From positions 1-64,000 of the forward strand of contig JAJTHG010000017.1 in the NCBI GenBank assembly GCA_021298835.1: a DNA stretch of 64,000 nt. The letters are read 5' to 3'. The position numbers were made by a program, and so were the translations under genes. The notes beneath the pieces are model-generated. The model searched no databases and was not told the origin of the DNA. It saw only the letters and a list, made by a program, of their open reading frames with translations. Source of the DNA: Gemmatimonadota bacterium (lineage in GTDB: Bacteria > Gemmatimonadota > Gemmatimonadetes > Gemmatimonadales > Gemmatimonadaceae). Position 1 is the first letter of the stretch. Each line of letters starts with the position of its first letter. Positions 24,155-33,056 of this stretch are shown in pieces.

Positions 24155-24943
24155 ATGCCGACGTTCGACGCGATCTTCGCGCCCGGCGGCGGCGAGTCCG
24201 TGGCCCTGGTGCTGTGTCGGCTGACGGGGCTCTTCCTGCTGGCGCCGACCTTCACGTCGAAGCAGGTGCCCCCGCCGTTCACGGTTGCCCTGCTCGTGCT
24301 CTTCACGGCGCTTGCGTGGCCGGCGGCCCGCGCGTCGGCCCCCGGGGCGCTGACGCTCGCGCCGACCGCCGTGCTCGGCGAGGTGCTCGTTGGTATGGCG
24401 CTGGGCCTGCCCGTGGCGCTGCTGCTCGGCGCGGCCGAGATGGCCGGGGAGCTGATCGGTACCGCGTCGGGGCTCGCCGGTGCCGCATCGATCGATCCCG
24501 TCACCTTCCAGCAGACGCCGACGATGGGGACGTTCCTGCGCCTCGTCGTGCTGACGCTGCTCCTGACGCTCGACCTGCACCTCGTGCTGCTCGACGGCCT
24601 CGCCGCGAGCTTCGCCGCGGTACCGCTCGGCGCCGCCCGGCACCTCGAGGCGGGCGCCGCCGCGATGGCGCAGGCCGCCGCCGGCCTGTTCGTCGCCGGC
24701 CTCCGTCTGGCGGCGCCGGTGCTCGTCGCGCTGCTGGTGCTCAACGTCGCGCTCGGGCTGGTCGCGCGCGCCGCGCCGCAACTGCAGGTCATGGCGGTGG
24801 CCTTCCCGCTCCAGGCCGGTCTCGGGCTGGTGGTGCTCGGTACGGCACTGCCGTTCGTGGCCGGTTCGCTCGCTGGCTGGACCGCCGGTGCGGACGCCTT
24901 GGTGGACCGCGTCGTCTCGGCCCTTCAGACGGGAGGCCACTGA
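24155..24943 (+). CDS. fliR: Flagellar export protein FliR
   Basis: The 262-residue protein has about six membrane helices. The N-terminal CRLTGLFLLAPTFTSKQVPP and the later GELIGTASGLAGAASIDPVT segment are typical of FliR/SpaR/YscT. One base separates it from the fliQ stop, and two separate its stop from the flhB start. Confidence 0.95.
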   Translation: MPTFDAIFAPGGGESVALVLCRLTGLFLLAPTFTSKQVPPPFTVALLVLFTALAWPAARASAPGALTLAPTAVLGEVLVGMALGLPVALLLGAAEMAGELIGTASGLAGAASIDPVTFQQTPTMGTFLRLVVLTLLLTLDLHLVLLDGLAASFAAVPLGAARHLEAGAAAMAQAAAGLFVAGLRLAAPVLVALLVLNVALGLVARAAPQLQVMAVAFPLQAGLGLVVLGTALPFVAGSLAGWTAGADALVDRVVSALQTGGH

Positions 24944-24945
24944 CG

Positions 24946-26040
24946 ATGGCCGAGGGCGAGAGCGGCGAGAAGACCGAAGCGGCCACCCCGCGCAAGCGCG
25001 AGGAGGCGATCGAGCAGGGCAACATCTGGAAGTCGCAGGAGCTGACGTCGGCCGCGGCGATCCTCGGGTCGCTGGTCACGGTCGCCGCGATGGGCCCTGG
25101 CCTGGCGGAGTTTCTCCGGGCCACGATGGGCGAGTCGCTCGGCGCGCTCGGGTCCCTCGCCGAGGGGCCGGGCGCGGTCGTCGGGCTCTTCGAGGACGTC
25201 GCGCGCCGGGCGCTCGCCAAGATCACCGCGCTGATCACCGCACTCGCGGCTGGTGCGGTGCTGGTCGCCGCGGTGCAGGCCAAGGGTACCTTCACGCTCG
25301 CCCCGCTGGAGCCGAAGTGGGAGCGGCTCGACCCGGTCGCGGGGCTCAAGCGCCTCGCCCCCTCGGGGCGGATGCTGGTGGAGCTCCTGAAGCAGTTCGC
25401 GAAGTTCGGCATCATCGGCGCGGCCGTCTGGCACGTCCTCGGGGAGTCGCTCCCTCTGACCGGCGCGCTCGCCCAGCAGGATCCGCGGTTGGCCGCGCAG
25501 CTGGCCGGCGACGCGGTGGTCCGACTGCTCGCCACGGCCGGTGTCGCCTTCCTCGCGCTCGCCGCCGCCGACGTCGTCTGGCAGCGGTTCGACTACGAGC
25601 AGAACCTCAAGATGACCAAGCAGGAGGTCAAGCAGGAGGTCAAGGCGAGCGAGGGCGACGGCATGCTCAAGGCCCGCCGGCGGGCGCTCGGCCGCGCGCG
25701 CGTGCGCCAGCAGATGCTCGCCAAGGTGCCGCAGGCGACCGTCGTCATCGTCAACCCGACGCACCTCGCGATCGCGCTGCAGTACGATCCCCTCGTCGCA
25801 CCGGCACCGATCGTCGTGGCGCTCGGCCAGCGGAAGGTCGCCGAGCGCATCAAGCAGCTCGCGCTCGAGTCGGGCGTACCGATCGTCGAGAACCGGCCGC
25901 TGGCGCGCGCGATGATCAAGGCCTGCCAGGTGGGGATGATGATCCCGGCCGAGCTCTACACCGCTGTCGCCGAGATCCTTGCCTTCGTGTACCGCCAGCG
26001 CACCGCCGGCCGCGGCTGGCGCGGGAGCGCCGTCGCGTGA
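24946..26040 (+). CDS. flhB: Flagellar export switch protein FlhB
   Basis: The 364-residue protein opens GEKTEAATPRKREEAIEQGN, the usual FlhB N-terminus, and has four membrane helices. The C-terminal cytoplasmic domain contains the autocleavage motif NPTH at 270-273, at which FlhB cuts itself to switch from rod/hook to filament substrates after the signal from FliK. Its stop overlaps the flhA GTG. Confidence 0.97.
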   Translation: MAEGESGEKTEAATPRKREEAIEQGNIWKSQELTSAAAILGSLVTVAAMGPGLAEFLRATMGESLGALGSLAEGPGAVVGLFEDVARRALAKITALITALAAGAVLVAAVQAKGTFTLAPLEPKWERLDPVAGLKRLAPSGRMLVELLKQFAKFGIIGAAVWHVLGESLPLTGALAQQDPRLAAQLAGDAVVRLLATAGVAFLALAAADVVWQRFDYEQNLKMTKQEVKQEVKASEGDGMLKARRRALGRARVRQQMLAKVPQATVVIVNPTHLAIALQYDPLVAPAPIVVALGQRKVAERIKQLALESGVPIVENRPLARAMIKACQVGMMIPAELYTAVAEILAFVYRQRTAGRGWRGSAVA

Positions 26041-28118
26041 CCGCCGCCGCCCTCCCGATCACGATCGAGTCGCGCGGCGACCGGCGCGCCGAGATCGGCG
26101 TCGCCCTCGGCATCGTCTTCGTCATCGCGCTGCTGGTCGTGCCGCTCCCCCCGGTGCTGCTCGACCTCTTCCTCGCGGCCAGCATCGGCCTGTCGCTGAC
26201 GGTGCTCCTGGTGGCCCTGAACGCGAAGGACGGGCTCGAGTTCAGCTCGTTCCCGCTGCTGCTGCTCGTCCTGACGCTCTTCCGGCTGGCGCTCAACGTC
26301 GCCTCGACGCGCCTGATCCTCGCCGACGGCCACGCGGGGGCGGTCATCCAGGCCTTCGGCCGCTTCGTCATCGGTGGCAACTACGCGGTCGGGATCGTGC
26401 TGTTCCTGATCCTGGTCGCGATCAACTTCATCGTCATCACGAAGGGTGCCGGGCGTGTCGCCGAGGTTGCGGCGCGCTTCACCCTCGACGCGATGCCCGG
26501 CAAGCAGATGGCGATCGACGCCGACCTGTCGTCCGGGCTGATCGACGAGGGCGAGGCCCGGCGGCGGCGCCAGGCCGTCGCGCGCGAGGCCGACTTCTAC
26601 GGTGCGATGGACGGCGCCTCGAAGTTCGTGAAGGGCGACGCGATCGCCGCGGTGCTCATCACCGCCATCAACATCCTGGGCGGCATCTTCATCGGCGTCG
26701 TCCAGAAGGGCATGGCGTTCGGCGAGGCGGCCTCGACCTACACGATCCTCACCGTCGGCGAGGGGCTCGTCTCGCAGGTGCCGGCGCTCGTCGTCTCGGT
26801 CGCCGCGGGCATCATGGTCACCCGCGCGACCGAGTCGTCGCGCATCGGGGTCATCCTCGTCCGCCAGCTCGGCGCCCAGCCGCGCGCGCTCTACATCGCC
26901 GCCGGCGTGCTCGTGTCGTTCGGCCTCGTGCCGGGCCTGCCCGCGCTGCCGTTCCTCGCGCTCGGCACCACCTTCGCCCTCCTCGGCCGTTCGGCGGCCG
27001 CCGCCGGTGAGCGTACGGCTGCGGCGGCGGCCGCCGAGTCCGCCTCCTCGGCGGCCGTGGCCCCCGCGGTGAGCGACGACCCGATGCAGGACCTCCTGCA
27101 GCTCGACCCGATCGAGCTCGAAGTCGGCTACGCGCTGATCGGCCTGGTGGACGAGAAGCAGGGCGGCGACCTCCTCGAGCGGATCGGCCTCCTGCGGAAG
27201 CAGGCGGCGCTGGAGCTCGGCATGCTGATCCCCCAGATCCGCATCCGCGACGACATCCGCCTACCGGCGAACGAGTACGTCATCAAGCTGCGCGGTGCCG
27301 AGATCGCCCGCGCCGAGGTCATGCCGCGCTTCCTCCTCGCGCTCGACACGGGCAGCGTCATGCAGCCGGTCGAGGGGATGGCCACGGTGGACCCCAGCTT
27401 CGGCATGCCCGCGCGCTGGATCGCGCCGGTCCGCAAGGCCGAGGCCGAGGCCAACGGCTACGTCGTCGTCGAGCCGACGACGATGGTCGCCACGCACCTC
27501 ATGGAGACCATGAAGGGCCATGCCGCCGACCTCCTCGGCCGGCAGGACGTGCAGCAGATGGTCGAGGCGCTCAAGCGGACGCATCCGGCCCTCGTCGAGG
27601 AACTCATCCCTGCGAAGGTCTCGCTCGCCCTGCTGCACCGCGTGCTCCAGCGCCTGCTCCGCGAGCGGGTGCCGATCCGCGACCTCGTCTCGATCCTCGA
27701 GGCCCTCGGCGACGCCGCGGACCTCACGAAGGATCCCGAGGCCCTCACCGAGCACGTGCGCCGGGCCCTCGGCAACGTCATCGCGCGGCTGTTCATGGAC
27801 GCCGACGGCGCCATCCGCGCGATCACCATGGGCGCGCGCCTCGAGGCGTCGCTCATGACCCTCTTCTCGCCGCGCGCCGGCGGGGCCGGCGCGCTGCTTG
27901 GCCCGGACCAGCTCGCCGGCCTCCTGCGCGACCTCGGCACGATGGCCGCCTCGTACGGCGCCGACGGGCGCGCGGTGCCGCTGATCGTCCCCCCGTCTCT
28001 CCGCGTCGGCGTGCGCCGCCTCGTCGAGCCCGTGCTGCCGGCGCTGCCGGTCGTCTCGCTCGCCGAACTGCCCGCCGCCGTCACGCTCAACTCCATCGCC
28101 ACCTGGGACCTCGCCTGA
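26037..28118 (+). CDS. flhA: Flagellar export gate protein FlhA
   Basis: The 693-residue protein has a GTG start overlapping the flhB stop. About eight membrane helices in the first 330 residues include the FHIPEP-family signature region (FPLLLLVLTLFRLALNVAST). The C-terminal cytoplasmic docking platform begins after an alanine-rich linker (DPMQDLLQLDPIELEVGYAL). It forms the nonameric export ring. Its stop overlaps the flhF start. Confidence 0.97.
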   Translation: MTAAALPITIESRGDRRAEIGVALGIVFVIALLVVPLPPVLLDLFLAASIGLSLTVLLVALNAKDGLEFSSFPLLLLVLTLFRLALNVASTRLILADGHAGAVIQAFGRFVIGGNYAVGIVLFLILVAINFIVITKGAGRVAEVAARFTLDAMPGKQMAIDADLSSGLIDEGEARRRRQAVAREADFYGAMDGASKFVKGDAIAAVLITAINILGGIFIGVVQKGMAFGEAASTYTILTVGEGLVSQVPALVVSVAAGIMVTRATESSRIGVILVRQLGAQPRALYIAAGVLVSFGLVPGLPALPFLALGTTFALLGRSAAAAGERTAAAAAAESASSAAVAPAVSDDPMQDLLQLDPIELEVGYALIGLVDEKQGGDLLERIGLLRKQAALELGMLIPQIRIRDDIRLPANEYVIKLRGAEIARAEVMPRFLLALDTGSVMQPVEGMATVDPSFGMPARWIAPVRKAEAEANGYVVVEPTTMVATHLMETMKGHAADLLGRQDVQQMVEALKRTHPALVEELIPAKVSLALLHRVLQRLLRERVPIRDLVSILEALGDAADLTKDPEALTEHVRRALGNVIARLFMDADGAIRAITMGARLEASLMTLFSPRAGGAGALLGPDQLAGLLRDLGTMAASYGADGRAVPLIVPPSLRVGVRRLVEPVLPALPVVSLAELPAAVTLNSIATWDLA

Positions 28119-28963
28119 TGCGACTCGAAACCCTCCGCGGCACGACCTGGTCGGCCGTCTTCGCCTCCGCCCGTCGCGCGATCGGCGACGACGTCATGAT
28201 CGTCCGCACGCAGTCGCTGCGCGGCGCCGACGGCTCCGTCTTCCTCGAGGTGCAGGCCGCCGCCGCGCGCGACCTCGACGCCTTTCGCCGCCGCCTCGAG
28301 CCGCGCCCCGCGCCCGCCGTGCGCGCGAAGGGGCGGCCCTACACGATCGCGCTCGTCGGCCCCACGGGGGCGGGCAAGACCACGACGCTCGCCAAGCTCG
28401 CCGTCCACCCGACGGCGTTCGGGGGGCGGCGCGTCGGGTTCGTCTCGCTCGACACCTACCGCGCCGGGGCGCTGGAGCAGCTGCAGGCGTACGCCGACGT
28501 CGCCGGGATCCCGCTCGAGGTCGTGCACGACGCGCGCGACGTGGATGCCGCGAAACAGCGCCTCGCCGCGTGCGACGTCGTGCTGATCGACACCCCGGGC
28601 CGCGGCCCCCGCACCGCGACCGCGGACCGCGCCTGGCGCCAGCTGCTCGCGCGCCTCGCGCCCGACGAGGTGCATCTCGTCGTGCCGGCCACGCTCCGGC
28701 TCGACCTCGTGGCCGCCGCCCGTGATGCCTTCGCGGCCGGCGAGGCCACGCACCTGCTGGTCACCAAGTGCGACGAGACCCCGGAGGACACCGGCCTCGC
28801 CGACCTCGCGCTGCACCTCGACCTGCCGCTTCGCTGGATCACCGACGGCCAGGACGTGCCCACGGACCTGCATCCCGGCTCTTCGCGCGTGCTCGCCTCT
28901 CTCGGCCGCCTGTCCGCAGCGGCCGCGCCCGACCGGGCCCTCGCCACGATGGCCGCCTCGTGA
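28118..28963 (+). CDS. flhF: SRP-type GTPase FlhF (short form)
   Basis: The 281-residue protein is well below the usual 360-480. The N-terminal B domain is reduced to about 60 residues. The GTPase part is complete: G1 GPTGAGKTTT near residue 81, SLDTYRAGALEQL, G3 DTPGRG and G4 TKCDE (normally TKLDE). FlhF sets the site of flagellar assembly, mostly at the pole, and works with FlhG. It overlaps both neighbours. Confidence 0.92.
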   Translation: MRLETLRGTTWSAVFASARRAIGDDVMIVRTQSLRGADGSVFLEVQAAAARDLDAFRRRLEPRPAPAVRAKGRPYTIALVGPTGAGKTTTLAKLAVHPTAFGGRRVGFVSLDTYRAGALEQLQAYADVAGIPLEVVHDARDVDAAKQRLAACDVVLIDTPGRGPRTATADRAWRQLLARLAPDEVHLVVPATLRLDLVAAARDAFAAGEATHLLVTKCDETPEDTGLADLALHLDLPLRWITDGQDVPTDLHPGSSRVLASLGRLSAAAAPDRALATMAAS

Positions 28964-29787
28964 ACCGCCAAGCCGATCTCCTCCGCCGCTTCATCGGCGG
29001 TCCCGTCCCGGCGCCGGCCGCGCCGACCCGCGGCCACCTCGTCGCGATCGGCTCCGGCAAGGGTGGCACCGGGGCGTCCCTCCTCACCGCGCTCCTCGCG
29101 CTCGGCACCGCCGCCGCCGGGGCCCGCACGCTGCTGGTCGACGCCGACCTGGCGTTCGGAATCCAGCACCGCCTCTTCGGCCTCGGGGAGACCCCGGGGC
29201 TCGCTGCGCTGGCCGGCGAGGCGGACGCCGAGGCGCTCTGCACGCCGCTGACGACCGACCTGGACCTCCTCGCCGGCGGCGGGGCGCGCTCCCCCATCAG
29301 CGACCTCGAGTACCGCACCCTCCTGCGGCGCGCCTCGGCGTGCTTCGGCGCGTACGACCTCGTCCTCGTGGACGCGGGATCGCGCCTCGAGACGGCGCTC
29401 CGCATCATCGGCGCCGGCGCCGCCCGCCTCGTAGTCGTTGCGACGCCGGAGCCGATCGCCGCGGCGGCGGGCTACGCGCTCATCAAGGCGGTCCACGCAC
29501 GGCATCCCGGCGTCCCCACCGACCTCGTCGTCAACCGCGAGGACGGTCCGTCCGCGCGCCGCACGGCGGACGAGATCGCGGCGGCCGCGAAGACCTGGCT
29601 GGGGCGCCGCGTCTCCTGCCTCGCGGCCCTTCCCGAGGACGCGGCGCTGCGCGCCGCCCTTGGCGCCGGCTTCGTGTTGCCCGATGCCGCCGCGGGATCC
29701 CCGGTCGCCGACCTGCTGCAGACCGTGGCCCCCACCTTGCTCTCCTTGCATGCCGGTGCGGAACGCCCGGCAGTTCGTTCCGCCTGA
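28960..29787 (+). CDS. flhG: FlhG/YlxH-like MinD-type ATPase lacking the Walker lysine
   Basis: The protein has 275 residues from the GTG at 28960, which overlaps the flhF stop. It is MinD/ParA-like: the deviant P-loop reads GSGKGGTGAS (31-40), with signature lysine K34 present but alanine at 39 where ParA-family proteins have the catalytic lysine. DADLAFG and LVLVDAGSRLE follow as the A' and B motifs. FlhG normally limits flagellar number through FlhF and FliMN. The alanine substitution may impair ATP binding or hydrolysis. Position after flhF supports the name. Confidence 0.88.
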   Translation: MNRQADLLRRFIGGPVPAPAAPTRGHLVAIGSGKGGTGASLLTALLALGTAAAGARTLLVDADLAFGIQHRLFGLGETPGLAALAGEADAEALCTPLTTDLDLLAGGGARSPISDLEYRTLLRRASACFGAYDLVLVDAGSRLETALRIIGAGAARLVVVATPEPIAAAAGYALIKAVHARHPGVPTDLVVNREDGPSARRTADEIAAAAKTWLGRRVSCLAALPEDAALRAALGAGFVLPDAAAGSPVADLLQTVAPTLLSLHAGAERPAVRSA

Positions 29788-30569
29788 TGCCTCCCTCCGA
29801 GATGTCGACGATGACCGCTCCTTCCCTCTGGCGCCGCTGCGCTGACGGCGACGAGACCGCCCGGCAGCAACTCCTCACCGAGCACATCGGCCTCGTGCAC
29901 TTCGTGGCGCGGCAGGTCGCGCGCGGCCTCGCCGCCGAGGTCGACTTCGACGACCTCGTCTCGGCCGGCGCGCTCGGGCTGATGCACGCGCTCGAGGCGT
30001 TCGATCCCGCGCGCGGCCTCGCGTTCAGCACGTTCGCCGCCCCGCGGATCCGCGGCGCGATCCTCGACGACCTGCGCCGGCAGGACCACGTGCCGCGCTC
30101 GGTGCGCCGCAAGTCGCGCGAGATCGGTCAGGCCCGCGAACTGCTCACGCGCACACTCGGCCGCGCCCCCGACGACCGCGAAGTCGCGAAACAGCTCGGC
30201 GTGGACATGGCGACGCTATGGAAGTGGCAGGCGGACGTCGAAGGCGCCGTTCGCGTGCCGATCGACCGCTCGCCGCGCGACGACGACGGGCGCGGCCCCT
30301 CGCCGATCGAGGCGATGGCGGACGACGAGGCCCCCGGCATCGACGAACAGGTCAACCTCGGGCAGGAAATCGACCTGCTGCGCGAGGCGATCCTCCAACT
30401 CAAGGAACAGGAGCGGCTCGTGCTCTCGCTCTACTACTTCGAGGAGCTCAAGCTCCACGAGATCGCGACCATGATCAACCTCACCGAGTCGCGCGTCTCG
30501 CAGATCCGGTCGAAGGCGATCCTGCGTCTCCGCGAGAAGCTCGGTGCCGTCCGGGGGACCGCCGCATGA
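29787..30569 (+). CDS. fliA: Flagellar sigma factor FliA (sigma-28)
   Basis: The protein has 260 residues from the ATG at 29787, which overlaps the flhG stop; ATGs at 29802 and 29811 are alternatives. Region 2 has DDLVSAGALGLMHALEAFDP and FSTFAAPRIRGAILDDLR. The PRSVRRKSREI block follows, and region 4 is LHEIATMINLTESRVSQIR. This is the sigma-28 form without a sigma-70 N-terminus. It should drive late genes such as motAB, where a GCCGATAC box is found, and flagellin, which is outside the window. No flgM is visible. Confidence 0.94.
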   Translation: MPPSEMSTMTAPSLWRRCADGDETARQQLLTEHIGLVHFVARQVARGLAAEVDFDDLVSAGALGLMHALEAFDPARGLAFSTFAAPRIRGAILDDLRRQDHVPRSVRRKSREIGQARELLTRTLGRAPDDREVAKQLGVDMATLWKWQADVEGAVRVPIDRSPRDDDGRGPSPIEAMADDEAPGIDEQVNLGQEIDLLREAILQLKEQERLVLSLYYFEELKLHEIATMINLTESRVSQIRSKAILRLREKLGAVRGTAA

Positions 30570-30967
30570 ATCGCGTCGCCCTCGTCGCCCTCGCCCTCAC
30601 CGGCCTCACGGCCGGCGCGCTCGGTGCCGACACGCTCGGCCCGCGCGCCGGGCGCCTGGCATCGCTCGACCCGATGCTGCTGCTCACGCTGGCCGCGATC
30701 GCCCTCGGGCTGACCGCGCTGATCGTCCACGCCACGCGCCGTCCCGTCGTCAGGCCGGTCGCCCCCGCCGGGGAGTTCATCCGCCGGCGCGTGCAGGGCC
30801 TCGCGGCCGACGGCGCCGCCCCCGACCGCATCGCCCGCGACACCGGCCTGCCGCGCGACGTGGTCCTGATGGCGCTCCGGGCGGAGGACGCGGCCGCGCG
30901 CCCGGCAGCAACTGCCGCATCCCCGGACAAGGCCCCGCGCTCGGCGCGCTCGGCTCGGCGCGCATAA
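30566..30967 (+). CDS. Small membrane protein with helix-turn-helix-like tail, SwrB-like by position
   Basis: The 133-residue protein has an ATG overlapping the fliA stop. Hydrophobic segments lie at about 4-21 and 37-56, and residues 74-106 form a short helix-turn-helix-like unit (LAADGAAPDRIARDTGLPRD). Bacillus SwrB (YlxL), also encoded just downstream of the motility sigma factor, has the same plan of a membrane anchor plus such a C-terminal unit and promotes export-gate maturation. Homology is inferred from architecture and position only. Its 3' end contains one of the shared 15-bp palindromes. Confidence 0.7.
   Translation: MNRVALVALALTGLTAGALGADTLGPRAGRLASLDPMLLLTLAAIALGLTALIVHATRRPVVRPVAPAGEFIRRRVQGLAADGAAPDRIARDTGLPRDVVLMALRAEDAAARPAATAASPDKAPRSARSARRA
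30903..30917. promoter_or_regulatory. 15-bp palindrome, candidate enhancer site upstream of flgF promoter
   Basis: CGGCAGCAACTGCCG is a perfect (C/A)GGCA-N5-TGCCG match inside the 3' end of the preceding coding sequence. It is centred about 95 bases upstream of the sigma-54 -24 box at 31005. Confidence 0.55.
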
Positions 30968-31004
30968 AGCATTGCAGGGCAAGCAGTTACGCGCAATTGA
31001 CCCG

Positions 31005-31020
31005 CGGCACGCCGGTTGCT
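31005..31020 (+). promoter_or_regulatory. Sigma-54 promoter of the flgF unit
   Basis: CGGCACGCCGGTTGCT matches TGGCAC-N5-TTGCT at every defined position except the first. It ends 36 bases before the flgF ATG, in an 89-base gap. Confidence 0.85.
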
Positions 31021-31056
31021 TCTGCGTAAAGGCGTCCCCCCCCTCTTCCCGAGTCC

Positions 31057-31806
31057 ATGATTCCCCCGACGATTCCTCCCAATGGCATGAGCGCCGCGAA
31101 GGCCGCGCTCCGGTACTGGGAGCGTCGCCAGGAGGTCGTGGCGAACAACCTCGCGAACGTCTCGACCGACGGCTTCAAGGCCGAGCGCGCGTTCGCGCGC
31201 CTCGAGGACGGCGCGACGCCGGTCGCCCAGACCGCCACCGACCTCGGCACCGGGACACTGCGCGCCACCGGCAACCCACTCGACGTCGCGCTCGGCGGCG
31301 AGGGGTTCGTGGTGGTCCGGACGACGACCGGCGAGCGCTGGTCGCGCGCCGGATCCCTGCAACTGAACGCGGCCCGCGAACTGGTGGACCAGAACGGGAA
31401 CCCGGTCCTCGGCAGCGACGGGCCGATCGTCGTGCCGGACGGCATCGCCGGCGTCGAGATCGACCGGCGTGGCGTCGTACGCTCGGCGCCCCAGGCGGAC
31501 CGCCTCGGGCGCTTCGACGGTGAGCGTGCGGTCTTCGGCACCCTGCGGCTCGAGACCGCGCCCCGCGGGACATCGATCGCCCACGAGGGCGATCAGTACT
31601 TCCTGCCCACCACGGACAAGCGGCCGCTCGACGCCGCCACCCGCGACGTGCGCCAGGGCTTCGTCGAGGACAGCAACGTCAGCCCGACGCAGGCCCTCGT
31701 GGAAATGATCACCATCCAGCGCCACTTCGCCTTCGCCCAGAAGGCCCTCAGCACCCTCGATGACGCGCGCGGCAAGGCCGTCAACGACCTCGGCAAGCCC
31801 GTCTAA
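31057..31806 (+). CDS. flgF: Flagellar rod protein FlgF
   Basis: The 249-residue protein has the rod/hook N-terminal helix with EVVANNLANVSTDGFKAERA and the C-terminal helix VSPTQALVEMITIQRHFAFA. It is followed by flgG, as in most flagellar clusters. An alternative start at 31087 (MSAAKAALRYWERR) would fit the family alignment better; the ATG at 31057 is kept. Confidence 0.92.
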   Translation: MIPPTIPPNGMSAAKAALRYWERRQEVVANNLANVSTDGFKAERAFARLEDGATPVAQTATDLGTGTLRATGNPLDVALGGEGFVVVRTTTGERWSRAGSLQLNAARELVDQNGNPVLGSDGPIVVPDGIAGVEIDRRGVVRSAPQADRLGRFDGERAVFGTLRLETAPRGTSIAHEGDQYFLPTTDKRPLDAATRDVRQGFVEDSNVSPTQALVEMITIQRHFAFAQKALSTLDDARGKAVNDLGKPV

Positions 31807-31818
31807 CCGGACCGCCCC

Positions 31819-32604
31819 ATGGATCCCGCCCTCCGCACCTCCGCCTCCGGCATGGCCGCGCAGCAGCTGCGCTCCGAGGTCATCGCCAACAACCTCGCCA
31901 ACGTCAACACGACCGGCTTCAAGCGGAGCCGGCCGCAGTTCGAGGACCTCCTCTACCAGACGATCCAGAGCGGCGGCGTCATCGAGACGCGCGACGCGCG
32001 CGCGACGCCGGCGATCCAGGTCGGCCGCGGCGTGCACGTCGCCGCCGTGCAGCGGCAGCACGCGCAGGGGACGCTGGAGGCGACCGGCCGACCGCTCGAC
32101 CTTGCGATCGAGGGGGACGGCTTCTTCCAGGTGCAGCTGCCCTCGGGCGAGCTCGCCTACACCCGCGACGGCGGCTTCCAGATCTCCGACCAGGGCGTGC
32201 TCGTCACCAACGGCGGCTACGGCCTCGTGCCGTCGGTGCGCGTGCCCAACGACGTCACTGACCTCGCCATCTCGAAGAGCGGGGTGGTCACGGCCAACCG
32301 GGGCGAGGGCAGCACCATCGAGCTCGGGCGCATCGAGCTCGCCCGCTTCGCGAACCCGGCGGGCCTGCTCACGCTCGGCGAGAACCTGTACCGGCAGACC
32401 CCGGCCAGCGGCCAGCCCGTGCTCGGCATGCCCCAGGATCAGGGCTTCGGCCGGCTCGTGCAGGGGAGCCTCGAGGGATCCAACGTCGAGATCGTCAACG
32501 AAATGGTGGACATGATCTCCGCGATGCGCGCCTACGAGATCAACTCGAAGGCGATCAAGAATGCCGACGAGATGTCCGGCATGATGAGCCAGCTCCTGCG
32601 GTGA
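31819..32604 (+). CDS. flgG: Flagellar distal rod protein FlgG
   Basis: The 261-residue protein, the standard FlgG length, has MDPALRTSASGMAAQQLRSE and VIANNLANVNTTGFKRSRPQ at the N-terminus, TRDGGFQISDQGVLV in the middle and SNVEIVNEMVDMISAMRAYE at the C-terminus. Its stop overlaps the flgA start. Confidence 0.97.
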   Translation: MDPALRTSASGMAAQQLRSEVIANNLANVNTTGFKRSRPQFEDLLYQTIQSGGVIETRDARATPAIQVGRGVHVAAVQRQHAQGTLEATGRPLDLAIEGDGFFQVQLPSGELAYTRDGGFQISDQGVLVTNGGYGLVPSVRVPNDVTDLAISKSGVVTANRGEGSTIELGRIELARFANPAGLLTLGENLYRQTPASGQPVLGMPQDQGFGRLVQGSLEGSNVEIVNEMVDMISAMRAYEINSKAIKNADEMSGMMSQLLR

Positions 32605-33056
32605 GGCGCGTCGCCATGGCCGCCGCTGCCCTCGCTGCCGCCCTCGCCGCCGCGGCGGCGCCGCGGGCCCTCCCCGCGCAGGACCCGTCCCCGCCCACCG
32701 TGCCCGTCGCGGCGCGGGTGATCCCGCGAGGGCGCATTCTCTCGACCGACGACATCGTCGAGCAACCGGCGAATCCCGGCGGCCGGCCGCTCGCGCGCCG
32801 CCCCGCTGCGGGGTGGGTGGCGCGACGCCTCATCGCCGTCGGCGAGCCACTGCGCGAGCCCTCCGTCACGCCTCCGATGAACCTGATGCCGGGTGACAGC
32901 GTGGACGCGGTGCGCACCGCCGGCGGCCTCACGCTCGCCCTCCGGGCCACCGCGCTGCAGGGTGCCGCGATCGGCGACCAGGTGGCCGTGCGGGTTGACG
33001 CGAAGCGCCGCTTCGTCGGCACCCTCGCCGGGCCCCGCCTCGTGGTGCTCCCGTGA
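32601..33056 (+). CDS. flgA: P-ring assembly chaperone FlgA
   Basis: The 151-residue protein has a GTG start and a signal peptide (about 1-27, cleaved after LPAQ). It carries an SAF domain: AARVIPRGRILSTDDIVEQP, RRLIAVGEPLREPSV and a C-terminal GDQVAVRVDAKRRFVGT. It assists FlgI polymerisation in the periplasm. It is shorter than enteric FlgA (about 219) but normal for many phyla. Confidence 0.92.
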   Translation: MRRVAMAAAALAAALAAAAAPRALPAQDPSPPTVPVAARVIPRGRILSTDDIVEQPANPGGRPLARRPAAGWVARRLIAVGEPLREPSVTPPMNLMPGDSVDAVRTAGGLTLALRATALQGAAIGDQVAVRVDAKRRFVGTLAGPRLVVLP

